From the NCBI GenBank assembly GCA_017437165.1, contig JAFSBS010000166.1, positions 1 through 8,194 of the forward strand: a stretch of 8,194 nucleotides of DNA. Direction: 5' to 3'. Origin of the DNA: Clostridia bacterium (GTDB taxonomy: Bacteria > Bacillota > Clostridia > Oscillospirales > Acutalibacteraceae). The translations under genes were made by a program, and so were the position numbers. The notes under the pieces are model-generated. The model searched no databases, was not told where the DNA came from, and saw nothing but the letters and a program-made list of their open reading frames with translations. Positions 1 through 6,525 of this stretch are shown here, piece after piece. How positions within the stretch are numbered: position 1 is the stretch's first letter; each line of letters begins with the position of its first letter.

Positions 1-630
1 GAAAACTTTAAGTATCCATTTATTTCAAAAAGTATATCGGAGTTCTGGAGAAGATGGCATATTTCACTCGGCAGTTGGTTCAGAGATTATGTTTACATCC
101 CATTAGGAGGCAACAGAGTAAAAAAATCAAAGTGGTTTTTTAATATTCTTGTTGTATGGTTTTTAACGGGTTTCTGGCACGGTGCTGCGTGGAATTTTAT
201 TATATGGGGATTGTATTTTGTAATATTCCTCATGTTAGAAAAAACCAAGATTGGTAAATTTCTTACAGAGACAAAAGTCCTGAATCATATTTATACTTTG
301 TTATTTATAATAATAAGTTTTGTTATATTTGATGCAGTAAATATGGGTGAAGCATTTATATATATAAAAGCGATGTTCGGTCTCTTACAAGTACCTTTAG
401 TATCAACTGAATTTATTTATTATCTTAAAGATTATGCAGTAATTCTTCTTATCGGGTTAATTGGTGCTACACCACTTGTAAAAAAAGTTGTTGTAAAATT
501 AACCGAAATAAAAGGTGTAAAAGTTATAGTTGGTATTTTTGAACCTATTGTTCTTGTTGCATTACTCATTTTAGTTACTGCATATTTAGTGGATGGCTCA
601 TTTAATCCATTTTTATATTTCAGGTTTTAG
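1..630 (+). CDS. MBOAT-family O-acyltransferase (AlgI-like), C-terminal part
   Basis: This frame is open from the first base of the window, so the N-terminal half lies outside; 209 codons and a TAG stop are present. Membrane-bound O-acyltransferases of the AlgI type pass acetyl groups across the cytoplasmic membrane for O-acetylation of exported polysaccharide. Visible hallmarks are FWRRWHISLG (residues 15-24 of the fragment), the following RDYVYIPLGGNR block (28-39), and TGFWHGAAWNF (56-66), whose His60 matches the invariant MBOAT histidine. Several hydrophobic membrane segments follow, and the protein ends in NPFLYFRF, a typical ending for clostridial AlgI-like proteins. An internal TTG at 211 could be mistaken for a start, but the family motifs lie upstream of it. 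The DHHW protein begins 11 nt downstream, the usual partnership for this family. A DltB assignment is less likely because the partner is DHHW rather than DltD. Confidence 0.93.
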   Translation, partial: ENFKYPFISKSISEFWRRWHISLGSWFRDYVYIPLGGNRVKKSKWFFNILVVWFLTGFWHGAAWNFIIWGLYFVIFLMLEKTKIGKFLTETKVLNHIYTLLFIIISFVIFDAVNMGEAFIYIKAMFGLLQVPLVSTEFIYYLKDYAVILLIGLIGATPLVKKVVVKLTEIKGVKVIVGIFEPIVLVALLILVTAYLVDGSFNPFLYFRF

Positions 631-634
631 GAGG
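629..634 (+). promoter_or_regulatory. Strong ribosome binding site overlapping the MBOAT stop codon
   Basis: AGGAGG begins inside the TAG stop codon of the MBOAT gene and sits 7 nt before a GTG at 642. This decides the start of the DHHW gene: the nearby ATG at 640 is followed directly by TGA and is unusable. The arrangement implies translational coupling of the two genes. Confidence 0.85.
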
Positions 635-641
635 TGCTGAT

Positions 642-1745
642 GTGAAGAAGTTTCATAATATTTTTATTACTGTTATTTTAACTACATTTATTTTAGTACT
701 TTCTATTTTTGCCTGGGTTAAACCAACCGATGAATTTTCGCTAACCGAAAGAAGACCATTAGCAAAACTCCCTGAACTTTCGTTTAACACGCTTGTGTCC
801 GGTTCTTTTATGAAAAATTTTGAAAACTATACTTTGGACCAGTTTCCGTTAAGAGAGTTTTTCAGAACTGTGAAAGCCCAAACCGAAACAAGAATTTTTA
901 ATAAAAAGGCAAATAACGATATTATTGAAAAAAATGGGTATATCACAAAAATTGAATATCCTTTAAACGAAGAGTCAATAGATAACGCAGCCAAAAAAAT
1001 AAATAATGTTTACGAAAAACACCTGAAAGACACAGACGCAAATGTCTATTTTTCAATTATTCCTGACAAAAACTATTATTTGATAGGTAATGATAAAAAT
1101 TATCTTTCGCTTGATTACAATAAATTAGTAACGGATATAACAGAAAAAACAAGTTGTATGAAATATGTTGATATATTCTCTGAACTTTCAACCGACAGTT
1201 ACTATAAAACTGACAGTCATTGGCGTCAAGAAAAAATTCTGCCTGTTGCTAAAAAAATAGCAGGGGAAATGGGCGTTCAGTTAAACTCGCAATACAAAGA
1301 ACTTTCACCTGATAAATCTGTATATGGTGTTTATTATGGGCAATATGCTATAAAAAGCGTAATGCCGGATTCTTTGACTGTTTTAAGTAATGAGCATACA
1401 CAGAATGCGAAGGTAATCGATTACCAGAATCAACAAGAAATTCCTGTATATAACTTATCTGAAGCAGAGGGCAGGGATTTTTATGAAGCGTTTTTAGGTG
1501 GTCCGTTATCACTTGTAACTATTGAGAATGAAAATGCTACAACAGATAGAGAACTTGTAATATTCCGTGACTCATTCGGAAGTAGTCTTGCACCACTTTT
1601 TATTGAAGGGTATAAGAAAATAACTTTAGTAGATATTCGTTATATTCATCCTAATATGCTATCGCAATTTATTGAATTCAATAATCAGGATGTATTATTC
1701 ATTTATAGTACTTCTGTTTTAAATAATAGTGAAACCCTTAAATAA
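642..1745 (+). CDS. DHHW family protein (AlgX/AlgJ-like SGNH acetyltransferase partner)
   Basis: A 367-residue protein, initiated at GTG behind a strong AGGAGG. Residues about 8-25 form an N-terminal membrane anchor or uncleaved signal, leaving the rest outside the membrane. ERRPLAKLPELS (36-47) and DQFPLREFF (66-74) are typical of the DHHW family just after the anchor. KTDSHW (189-194) supplies the DxHW signature with Asp191 and His193. RDSFGSS (309-315) carries Ser311, the likely nucleophile of the SGNH-type Ser-His-Asp set. By analogy with AlgX/AlgJ, the protein would take acetyl groups delivered by the MBOAT partner and place them on an exported polysaccharide; the substrate is not visible here. 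Length is normal and the frame is intact. A hairpin terminator follows 6 nt after the stop, so this is the last gene of its operon. Confidence 0.88.
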   Translation: MKKFHNIFITVILTTFILVLSIFAWVKPTDEFSLTERRPLAKLPELSFNTLVSGSFMKNFENYTLDQFPLREFFRTVKAQTETRIFNKKANNDIIEKNGYITKIEYPLNEESIDNAAKKINNVYEKHLKDTDANVYFSIIPDKNYYLIGNDKNYLSLDYNKLVTDITEKTSCMKYVDIFSELSTDSYYKTDSHWRQEKILPVAKKIAGEMGVQLNSQYKELSPDKSVYGVYYGQYAIKSVMPDSLTVLSNEHTQNAKVIDYQNQQEIPVYNLSEAEGRDFYEAFLGGPLSLVTIENENATTDRELVIFRDSFGSSLAPLFIEGYKKITLVDIRYIHPNMLSQFIEFNNQDVLFIYSTSVLNNSETLK

Positions 1746-1750
1746 AAGTT

Positions 1751-1783
1751 CACCCCAAACAAATTCTGAATTTGTTTGGGGTG
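1751..1783. terminator. Intrinsic terminator, probably bidirectional
   Basis: A perfect 15-bp stem (CACCCCAAACAAATT paired with its complement) with a 3-nt loop lies between two convergent genes. On the plus strand it is followed by ATTATTTTTATT. On the minus strand the run after the stem reads AACTTTTATT. It can therefore end both the MBOAT/DHHW operon and the Gly/His-rich protein gene. Confidence 0.88.
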
Positions 1784-1790
1784 ATTATTT

Positions 1791-3005
1791 TTATTGTAAA
1801 TCACTGTCAGTTGGATTTTCTATTGATATTTTACCTGCATTAAGTAATTCTTCTTCTTTCTTTTTTGAGCGCTTTTTCAAATAAATTATAAGCACTACTA
1901 CTGCAACAATTACAATAGCTATAACAATAATTTTCGTTTTAGAAGAAGACTCTTGTTCATCTTCACCAACAACTATTGAAGTAGGGCCATCTGCACTACC
2001 AATAACACCTATTGAAGAATTATTTTGCTTATCAGGATTCTGACTCTGATTGGTAACAGGTAAATTTTGCTCCTGTGAAGAACCGCCACCGAAAACAGTT
2101 GTTTCATTGTCAACTACAATACAGAAAGTAACACCGGTTTTATCGGTGAAATTTTTAAGTGCTGTGTTTACGGTGTCTTCGGTAAATTCGCAGTTAGAAT
2201 AGTTATAAACTTTTGATTCTGCAATAGTGCTTCTGTCACTATCAGTTTTATAAGGTGAATCTAAATCTAAACCGGTAACTTTATCGGTCATTTTATCAAC
2301 AACTTGTGCAAGATTACTTCCTAATGAGTAACCGTGATAATCGCTTATAGAAGTTTCCATAGCGTTACCTAATTCAGTCTGCTCATTACCGAACATATCT
2401 GTAATCTCATAGTTAAGATTGTCACCAACCCACGCAATTGTATAATAACCATCATTCGCGTCAGTTGTTAAGAATACAACTAAAATGTTATCTTCGTAAC
2501 AAGTGGTTTTACCATAAATTTCCTGATATTTATTATTGGTGTATTTCTGGAATAATGATTCAGAGTATTCTCCTTCGTCGTAATATTCATCTTCATTATA
2601 GGTATCTTCAACCTGGAAGTCGCTTATCCAGTCTTTTACATCGTTTGAATTTATGCCAACTACAAATTTAAAGAAGGCAAAAATAATTGCTGCAACAATA
2701 ATGAATGCTAAAATAGTGGATAGAATTCCGCCACCACCATGATGATGGTGATGATAACCGCCACCACCGTAATATCCGCGTGAGGGTCTGTGGTAATGTC
2801 TTGGAGGTGGGGGATGATGCCCACCATGGAAACCACCACCGCGATGCCCTCCACCGTGGAAACCACCACGTGAACCACCGCTGAATCCGCCACCACTTGA
2901 ACCTCTTGAACCACCTGAAAAACCTCCGCGTGAGCCTCCGCCTCCTGAACCGCGTGAGCCTCCGCCAAATCCGCCACCGCGAGAACCGCCACCTGGACCT
3001 GCCAT
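1791..3005 (-). CDS. Two-pass membrane protein with Gly/Ser/His-rich N-terminus, unknown function
   Basis: A 404-residue protein that I cannot assign to a named family. Residues 1-92 are low complexity: SRGGGFGGGS-type repeats, then a His/Pro-rich part with HGGHHPPPPRHYH and five consecutive His. A membrane segment lies at about 94-117, an acidic domain at about 120-355 with three cysteines (near 169, 272, 295), and a second membrane segment at about 358-376, followed by KKRSKKKEEE. The basic end suggests the C-terminus is cytoplasmic, which places the acidic domain outside and the Gly/His-rich part inside. Residues 332-346 read IGVIGSADGPTSIVV, like the conserved motif of decarboxylase beta subunits. 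The EDNILVVFLTTDANDGYY stretch (170-187) is only faintly like TPM-domain proteins. ATG at 3005 is preferred over GTG at 3014: the purine-rich AAAGAGA at 3016-3022 is 10 nt from the ATG but only 1 nt from the GTG. The N-terminal coding region is markedly GC-rich compared with its surroundings. Own promoter at 3044-3072; monocistronic. Confidence 0.8.
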   Translation of the reverse strand: MAGPGGGSRGGGFGGGSRGSGGGGSRGGFSGGSRGSSGGGFSGGSRGGFHGGGHRGGGFHGGHHPPPPRHYHRPSRGYYGGGGYHHHHHGGGGILSTILAFIIVAAIIFAFFKFVVGINSNDVKDWISDFQVEDTYNEDEYYDEGEYSESLFQKYTNNKYQEIYGKTTCYEDNILVVFLTTDANDGYYTIAWVGDNLNYEITDMFGNEQTELGNAMETSISDYHGYSLGSNLAQVVDKMTDKVTGLDLDSPYKTDSDRSTIAESKVYNYSNCEFTEDTVNTALKNFTDKTGVTFCIVVDNETTVFGGGSSQEQNLPVTNQSQNPDKQNNSSIGVIGSADGPTSIVVGEDEQESSSKTKIIVIAIVIVAVVVLIIYLKKRSKKKEEELLNAGKISIENPTDSDLQ

Positions 3006-3043
3006 AGAAATCACTCTCTTTCAAAAACTAATTTTATGAAATA

Positions 3044-3072
3044 AATATACCACTTTTTAGAAATTTTTTCAA
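3044..3072 (-). promoter_or_regulatory. Sigma-A-type promoter for the Gly/His-rich membrane protein
   Basis: Read on the minus strand: -35 TTGAAA (3067-3072), a 17-nt spacer, and -10 TATATT (3044-3049). It lies about 40 nt upstream of the chosen ATG at 3005. Spacing is ideal and the hexamers are near consensus; it is called from sequence only. Confidence 0.7.
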
Positions 3073-3121
3073 TAATAAAAGAAAAAATATGCAAAAACAT
3101 CTAAAAATTTTTAAAATAATA

Positions 3122-3150
3122 TTGCATAATTCAAATAGTAATAGTATAAT
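3122..3150 (+). promoter_or_regulatory. Sigma-A-type promoter for putP
   Basis: -35 TTGCAT (3122-3127), a 17-nt spacer, and a perfect -10 TATAAT (3145-3150). Transcription would begin near 3157, giving a short leader of about 26 nt with AGGAG (3169-3173) 9 nt before the ATG. The leader has no room for a riboswitch. The promoter is divergent from that of the Gly/His-rich protein, with the two -35 boxes about 50 bp apart. Confidence 0.78.
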
Positions 3151-3182
3151 TATTCACATATTTTTATTAGGAGTGAAAAAAT

Positions 3183-4727
3183 ATGAGTGGTGATACACTA
3201 CAAATTTTAATCGCTATGATTTCTTATATGGCGGTTGTTATTGTAATTGGTTTAATATTTGCCAAAAAGGCAAATAAAAGTTCAGAAAACTACTTGTTAG
3301 GTGGTCGTTCGTTAGGTCCTTGGGTTACTGCTATGAGCGCCGAAGCATCAGATATGAGCGGTTGGCTTTTAATGGGACTTCCGGGTGTAGCTTATTGGTG
3401 TGGTCTTGCAGATGCTGCATGGACTGCAATCGGTCTTGCAATAGGTACATATTTTAACTGGCTTATTGTTTCCAAAAGACTCAGAAGATATAGTATAAGA
3501 GCAAACAATTCTATTACATTACCGGAGTTTTTCTCAAATCGTTTCAGAGAAGAAAAGAAAGTTATAGTTTCAATTGCCGCTATATTTATTCTTGTGTTCT
3601 TTACAGTTTATGCATCAAGTTGCTTTGTAACTTGTGGTAAACTTTTCTCTACTCTTTTCGGTATGGATTATGTACCTATGATGATTTTAGGTGCAGTGTT
3701 CGTTCTTCTTTACACAATATTAGGTGGTTTCTTGGCAGAAAGTGCTTCTGACTTTATGCAAGGTATTGTAATGTTTATAGCTCTTACCTTAATTGTTATT
3801 ATCAGTACCATTAAAGCAGGGGGCTTCTCTGCAGTTGCAGAAAATGCACAGGACATACCGGGCTTTTTAGAGTTCTTTGGTCTTGCAAGTCCATTGGTTG
3901 ATGAAACAGGTACACAACTTGTAACAGAAGAAGGTGTAGCACTTTTTGGTGAAAAAGCAGAGTATGGTCTTCTTTCTGTATTCTCAATGCTTGCGTGGGG
4001 ACTTGGTTACTTTGGTATGCCACAGGTTCTTTTAAGATTTATGGCAATCAGAAAAGAGTCGGAATTAAAAATGTCAAGAAGAATTGCAATGATATGGGTT
4101 CTGATTTCACTTGCAGTTGCAGTATTTATCGGTATTGTTGGTAGAGTTCTCTTTATGAATAATCCTGATATGATAGGTGATGCACTTCTCACCAAAACAA
4201 CTGCCGAAAATATATTTATAACTCTTTCCACAAGTTTCTTACCACCAATTTTAGCAGGTTTTGTTATGGCAGGTATTCTTGCAGCAACAATCAGTTCTTC
4301 TGACTCATATCTGCTTATTTCCGCTTCTGCATTTGCTAAAAATATCTATCAGGGTATTTTTAAGAAAAATGCGACAGATAAACAAGTTATGACGATGTCG
4401 AGAATTACACTTCTTGCAATTTCAGTTATAGCTATTATTATTGCACTCGATGAAGATAGTGTTATTTTCCAAATAGTTTCATTTGCATGGGCAGGTTTCG
4501 GTGCAACATTTGGACCGTTAATGCTTTTCTCACTCTTCTGGAAACGTGTAAACCGTGCAGGCGCTGTTGCCGGTATGGTAAGTGGTGCCGCTATGGTTTT
4601 CCTCTGGAAATTAGTTATCAGTAAATTAGGCGGTGCGTTTGCAATCTACGAACTTCTTCCTGCATTTATTTTCTCATCAATCTGTATTGTTGTTGTGTCG
4701 CTCTTAACAAAGGCGCCGTCAAAATAA
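3183..4727 (+). CDS. putP: Sodium/proline symporter PutP (SSS family)
   Basis: A 514-residue transporter of the sodium:solute symporter family, taking up proline with sodium across the cytoplasmic membrane. Length and the roughly 13 hydrophobic segments fit the family. Diagnostic stretches are LLGGRSLGPWVTAMSAE (38-54) and ASDMSGWLLMGLPG (55-68). Asp57 matches the Na+-binding Asp55 of E. coli PutP. LAWGLGYFGMPQ (270-281), LRFMAIRKESELKMSRR (284-300) and a Ser/Thr-rich segment at 368-389 in the region of the second Na+-site residues are also present. ATG follows AGGAG at 9 nt. The protein ends in LLTKAPSK, and the same frame continues past the TAA as IIEDFEAVKKGE and then TAATAA. That looks like the normal charged PutP tail cut off by a point change. 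The lost 12-13 residues lie outside the membrane core, so transport is probably retained. Monocistronic, with its own promoter and terminator. Confidence 0.93.
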   Translation: MSGDTLQILIAMISYMAVVIVIGLIFAKKANKSSENYLLGGRSLGPWVTAMSAEASDMSGWLLMGLPGVAYWCGLADAAWTAIGLAIGTYFNWLIVSKRLRRYSIRANNSITLPEFFSNRFREEKKVIVSIAAIFILVFFTVYASSCFVTCGKLFSTLFGMDYVPMMILGAVFVLLYTILGGFLAESASDFMQGIVMFIALTLIVIISTIKAGGFSAVAENAQDIPGFLEFFGLASPLVDETGTQLVTEEGVALFGEKAEYGLLSVFSMLAWGLGYFGMPQVLLRFMAIRKESELKMSRRIAMIWVLISLAVAVFIGIVGRVLFMNNPDMIGDALLTKTTAENIFITLSTSFLPPILAGFVMAGILAATISSSDSYLLISASAFAKNIYQGIFKKNATDKQVMTMSRITLLAISVIAIIIALDEDSVIFQIVSFAWAGFGATFGPLMLFSLFWKRVNRAGAVAGMVSGAAMVFLWKLVISKLGGAFAIYELLPAFIFSSICIVVVSLLTKAPSK

Positions 4728-4767
4728 ATTATTGAAGATTTCGAAGCAGTTAAAAAAGGCGAATAAT

Positions 4768-4802
4768 AAAAAATCAAGGTGCATTTCGCACCTTGATTTT
4801 TT
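4768..4802. terminator. Bidirectional intrinsic terminator between putP and trmL
   Basis: A stem with core AAATCAAGGTGC (4771-4782), a 5-nt ATTTC loop, and its complement (4788-4799), extended by A-T pairs on both sides. The T-run at 4797-4803 serves the plus strand and the A-run at 4768-4773 serves the minus strand. Its right edge touches the TAA stop codon of trmL (4802-4804), so the two convergent units share it. Confidence 0.88.
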
Positions 4803-5305
4803 TATATGTCCCATTTATAATTATGAAGTTCGCCCTTATTTGAAAGCTCTGGGTAGTTCATTTGCCTTAATGCTTCATAAACACCAATAGCAACTGAATT
4901 TGAAAGATTAAGACTTCTTGCGTCGTCAATCATTGGTATTCTTACGCAGTTCTGAGGGTGTTCGAGTAAAAGTTCTTCAGGCAAACCTTTGGTTTCTTTA
5001 CCGAAAAATAAGAATGATTTATCAGTATATGTTACATCACTATGGGTCTGTCTTGCTTTAGTTGTGAAAAAGAAAAATTTACCATATTTATTTTTTTCAA
5101 AAAAGTCATCTAAATTGTCATAATAAGTAATGTCAAGTAAATACCAATAATCAAGCCCTGCTCTTTTTAATTTTTTGTCATCAATAGTAAATCCCATTGG
5201 TTTTACTATGTGAAGTCTTGCGCCGGTTGCGGCACAGGTTCTTGCTATATTGCCTGTGTTTTGTGGTATTTCGGGTTCAACGAGTACTATGTTTAATTCG
5301 CTCAT
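4802..5305 (-). CDS. trmL: tRNA (cytidine/uridine-2'-O-)-methyltransferase TrmL
   Basis: A 167-residue SPOUT-family enzyme of the TrmL/YibK type. These transfer a methyl group from S-adenosylmethionine to the 2'-hydroxyl of the wobble nucleotide 34 in certain leucine tRNAs. All three family motifs are present: IPQNTGNIARTCAATG (13-28), FLFFGKETKGLPEELL (98-113), and IPMIDDARSLNLSNSVAIG (123-141). The last two form the trefoil-knot cofactor pocket. Length matches the family's compact single-domain form. The ATG overlaps the TGA of the upstream kinase gene by 4 nt (ATGA), so it is translationally coupled and lacks its own promoter. Ends at the shared bidirectional terminator. It has no obvious functional tie to the kinase. 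Confidence 0.94.
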   Translation of the reverse strand: MSELNIVLVEPEIPQNTGNIARTCAATGARLHIVKPMGFTIDDKKLKRAGLDYWYLLDITYYDNLDDFFEKNKYGKFFFFTTKARQTHSDVTYTDKSFLFFGKETKGLPEELLLEHPQNCVRIPMIDDARSLNLSNSVAIGVYEALRQMNYPELSNKGELHNYKWDI

Positions 5306-6150
5306 ATCTTCTTTAATTCCTTTAATAAATATGGTATTCCACGTTCAAAATCAACGCCGTAGTGGGTGTCAGGGGAACTTTCTTTTGTTCTTTTGATGCA
5401 ATCACAAGTAAATCTTACTGCAACGCACATTGAGTCGTAAATAGAAAAACCGTTTAAAATGGCACCTGAAAAAGAACTTGCAAAAACATCACCTGTGCCG
5501 TGATAGTTTTCAGGTATTTTCTCGTTAAAATAATACTGTATCTTTCTATCTTCACTTACACACGCAGCACCGATTTTGTTTTCGTGGAATGAAACACCAG
5601 TTAAAATAACATTTTTTACACCCAAGTCGAGTAATTTATTTAATAATGTTTCAATATATTCTTGTGACTGTACACCATCAACATATTCTGTATCGGTCAT
5701 AAAACACGCTTCTGTTATGTTAGGTAAAATAATATCTGCAATAGAGCAGAGTGAGGTCATTTTTTTTGCAAATTCCTCATTGAAAAGCACATACATTTTA
5801 CCAAGGTCTGCCATACAAGGGTCTGCTATGAGAATATTATTTTCTGTCTTGAATTTTTTAACAAAATCTTTTACTATGTCAATTTGCTCTATTGAACCTA
5901 AAAAACCACTGTAAATTGCATCAAATTTTAAATTGATACTCTTCCAATGTTCAGTTATAAGAGGCAAATCACTTGTTAAATCTCTGTAAGTATATCCGGA
6001 AAATCCACCGGTATGAGTGGAAAGAACTGCAGTAGGCATACAGACGCACTCGATTCCACAAGCAGAAATTATAGGTGAAGCAACTGTTAAAGAGCATCTG
6101 CCAAAACCGGAAATATCGTTAATGGCAACAAGTCTTTTTTGTTTTTCCAT
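5302..6150 (-). CDS. Pyridoxal/pyridoxamine kinase-like protein (PfkB/ribokinase superfamily)
   Basis: A 282-residue cytoplasmic kinase of the PdxK/PdxY type, which phosphorylates pyridoxal, pyridoxamine or pyridoxine in vitamin B6 salvage to pyridoxal phosphate. Visible features: AINDISGFGRCSL (9-21) at the N-terminus, SGFLGS (81-86), ADPCMADLGKMY (109-120) where many relatives read DPVMGD, ILPNITEA (141-148), ILTGVS (182-187), and GTGDVFASSFSGA (218-230) with the likely catalytic base Asp221 at the anion hole. ATG is preceded by AGGAA (6158-6162) at 7 nt, and a near-consensus promoter lies at 6197-6225. First gene of a two-gene operon with trmL. Related PfkB kinases act on hydroxymethylpyrimidine, so the exact B6 vitamer, and to a lesser degree the substrate class, is inferred. 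Confidence 0.88.
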   Translation of the reverse strand: MEKQKRLVAINDISGFGRCSLTVASPIISACGIECVCMPTAVLSTHTGGFSGYTYRDLTSDLPLITEHWKSINLKFDAIYSGFLGSIEQIDIVKDFVKKFKTENNILIADPCMADLGKMYVLFNEEFAKKMTSLCSIADIILPNITEACFMTDTEYVDGVQSQEYIETLLNKLLDLGVKNVILTGVSFHENKIGAACVSEDRKIQYYFNEKIPENYHGTGDVFASSFSGAILNGFSIYDSMCVAVRFTCDCIKRTKESSPDTHYGVDFERGIPYLLKELKKI

Positions 6151-6196
6151 AAAATCATTCCTAAAAATTAACTGTAAATTTTTAACTTGGTTTAAT

Positions 6197-6225
6197 ATTA
6201 TAGCACTTCCTTTTATTTATTGCAA
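6197..6225 (-). promoter_or_regulatory. Sigma-A-type promoter of the pyridoxamine kinase-trmL operon
   Basis: Read on the minus strand: -35 TTGCAA (6220-6225), 17-nt spacer, -10 TATAAT (6197-6202) preceded by TGC, an extended -10. It lies about 47 nt upstream of the ATG at 6150. A 9-bp dyad (6228-6255) sits immediately upstream of the -35. Confidence 0.78.
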
Positions 6226-6227
6226 TG

Positions 6228-6255
6228 TTACTGTTTAATTTTTTAAAAACAGTAA
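6228..6255. promoter_or_regulatory. Inverted repeat between divergent genes, possible operator
   Basis: TTACTGTTT (6228-6236) and its exact complement AAACAGTAA (6247-6255) are separated by 10 A/T bases. The dyad lies between the kinase promoter and the start of the small-protein gene. It has no downstream T-run on the plus strand suited to termination and precedes no stop codon, so a regulator site is more likely. The binding protein is unknown, and chance occurrence in AT-rich DNA cannot be excluded. Confidence 0.35.
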
Positions 6256-6282
6256 AAACTATTTTCGAAGGGGAGTGAAAAA

Positions 6283-6471
6283 ATGAATAAAAAGACAACA
6301 GATATGCTTAAAATCGGTGGAGCTGTTATGGCTGCAGGTGCAGCGGCATCAATGGTTGCCGGTATGGGCAATATGAAAAGTAATCCTAAAAAAACAATGA
6401 AAAAACTTGCGAAGAAATCTGCAAAAACAGTAGATGGAATAATGGGTAATATGCAGTATATGTTTAAGTAA
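6283..6471 (+). CDS. Small 62-residue basic amphipathic protein, unknown function
   Basis: A short open frame with an excellent ribosome binding site (AGGGGAG, 6269-6275, 7 nt before the ATG), which is the main reason to accept it. The N-terminal half contains an Ala/Gly/Met-rich, mildly hydrophobic stretch, IGGAVMAAGAAASMVAGMGN (11-30). The second half is strongly basic (NPKKTMKKLAKKSAKTV, 34-50) and closes with GNMQYMFK. It is methionine-rich (10 of 62). I do not recognise a family; the layout is loosely reminiscent of small YtxH-like membrane-associated proteins with a glycine-rich helix and a Lys-rich tail. The polysaccharide deacetylase starts 54 nt downstream on the same strand with an intervening hairpin, so the two are probably co-transcribed. 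No convincing promoter was found upstream. Confidence 0.72.
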   Translation: MNKKTTDMLKIGGAVMAAGAAASMVAGMGNMKSNPKKTMKKLAKKSAKTVDGIMGNMQYMFK

Positions 6472-6476
6472 ACAAA

Positions 6477-6506
6477 AAGGCTATTGAATTTATGTTCAAT
6501 AGCCTT
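6477..6506 (+). other. Intercistronic hairpin upstream of the deacetylase gene
   Basis: A perfect 12-bp stem (AAGGCTATTGAA, 6477-6488, with its complement 6495-6506) and a 6-nt loop. After the stem the plus strand reads AATTCGAAAGG, without a U-run, so it is a poor terminator in the direction of the genes. It ends 6 nt before the deacetylase ribosome binding site (6513-6520) and could protect the small upstream message or modulate downstream expression. On the opposite strand the stem is followed by TTTTTG, so it could stop antisense transcripts. Confidence 0.6.
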
Positions 6507-6525
6507 AATTCGAAAGGAAGATTTT

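Noticed and set aside
2438..2671. Plus-strand open frame of 77 codons
   Set aside because: Antisense to the membrane-protein gene, with no ribosome binding site or recognisable product.
3012..3014. GTG at 3014 as start of the Gly/His-rich protein
   Set aside because: It would lie 1 nt from the purine-rich Shine-Dalgarno-like sequence; the ATG at 3003-3005 has a workable 10-nt spacing.
2668..3024. Alternative minus-strand reading frames over the Gly-rich region (also 2708-2992)
   Set aside because: They are frame shadows of the repetitive GGN codons; their Arg/Trp- or Val-rich translations have no family features, and the real frame has the start site, helices and a coherent downstream domain.
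3015..3182. Riboswitch or leader RNA between the divergent genes
   Set aside because: The two promoters leave leaders of only about 25-35 nt; the rest is plain AT-rich promoter DNA.
3811..4231. Two minus-strand open frames inside putP
   Set aside because: Antisense shadows of a well-supported transporter gene.
5576..6238. Plus-strand open frames opposite the kinase gene
   Set aside because: Antisense shadows; the kinase motifs on the minus strand account for the sequence.
6477..6506. Rho-independent terminator for the small-protein gene
   Set aside because: There is no U-run after the stem in the plus direction, and the deacetylase has no separate promoter in the short remaining gap.
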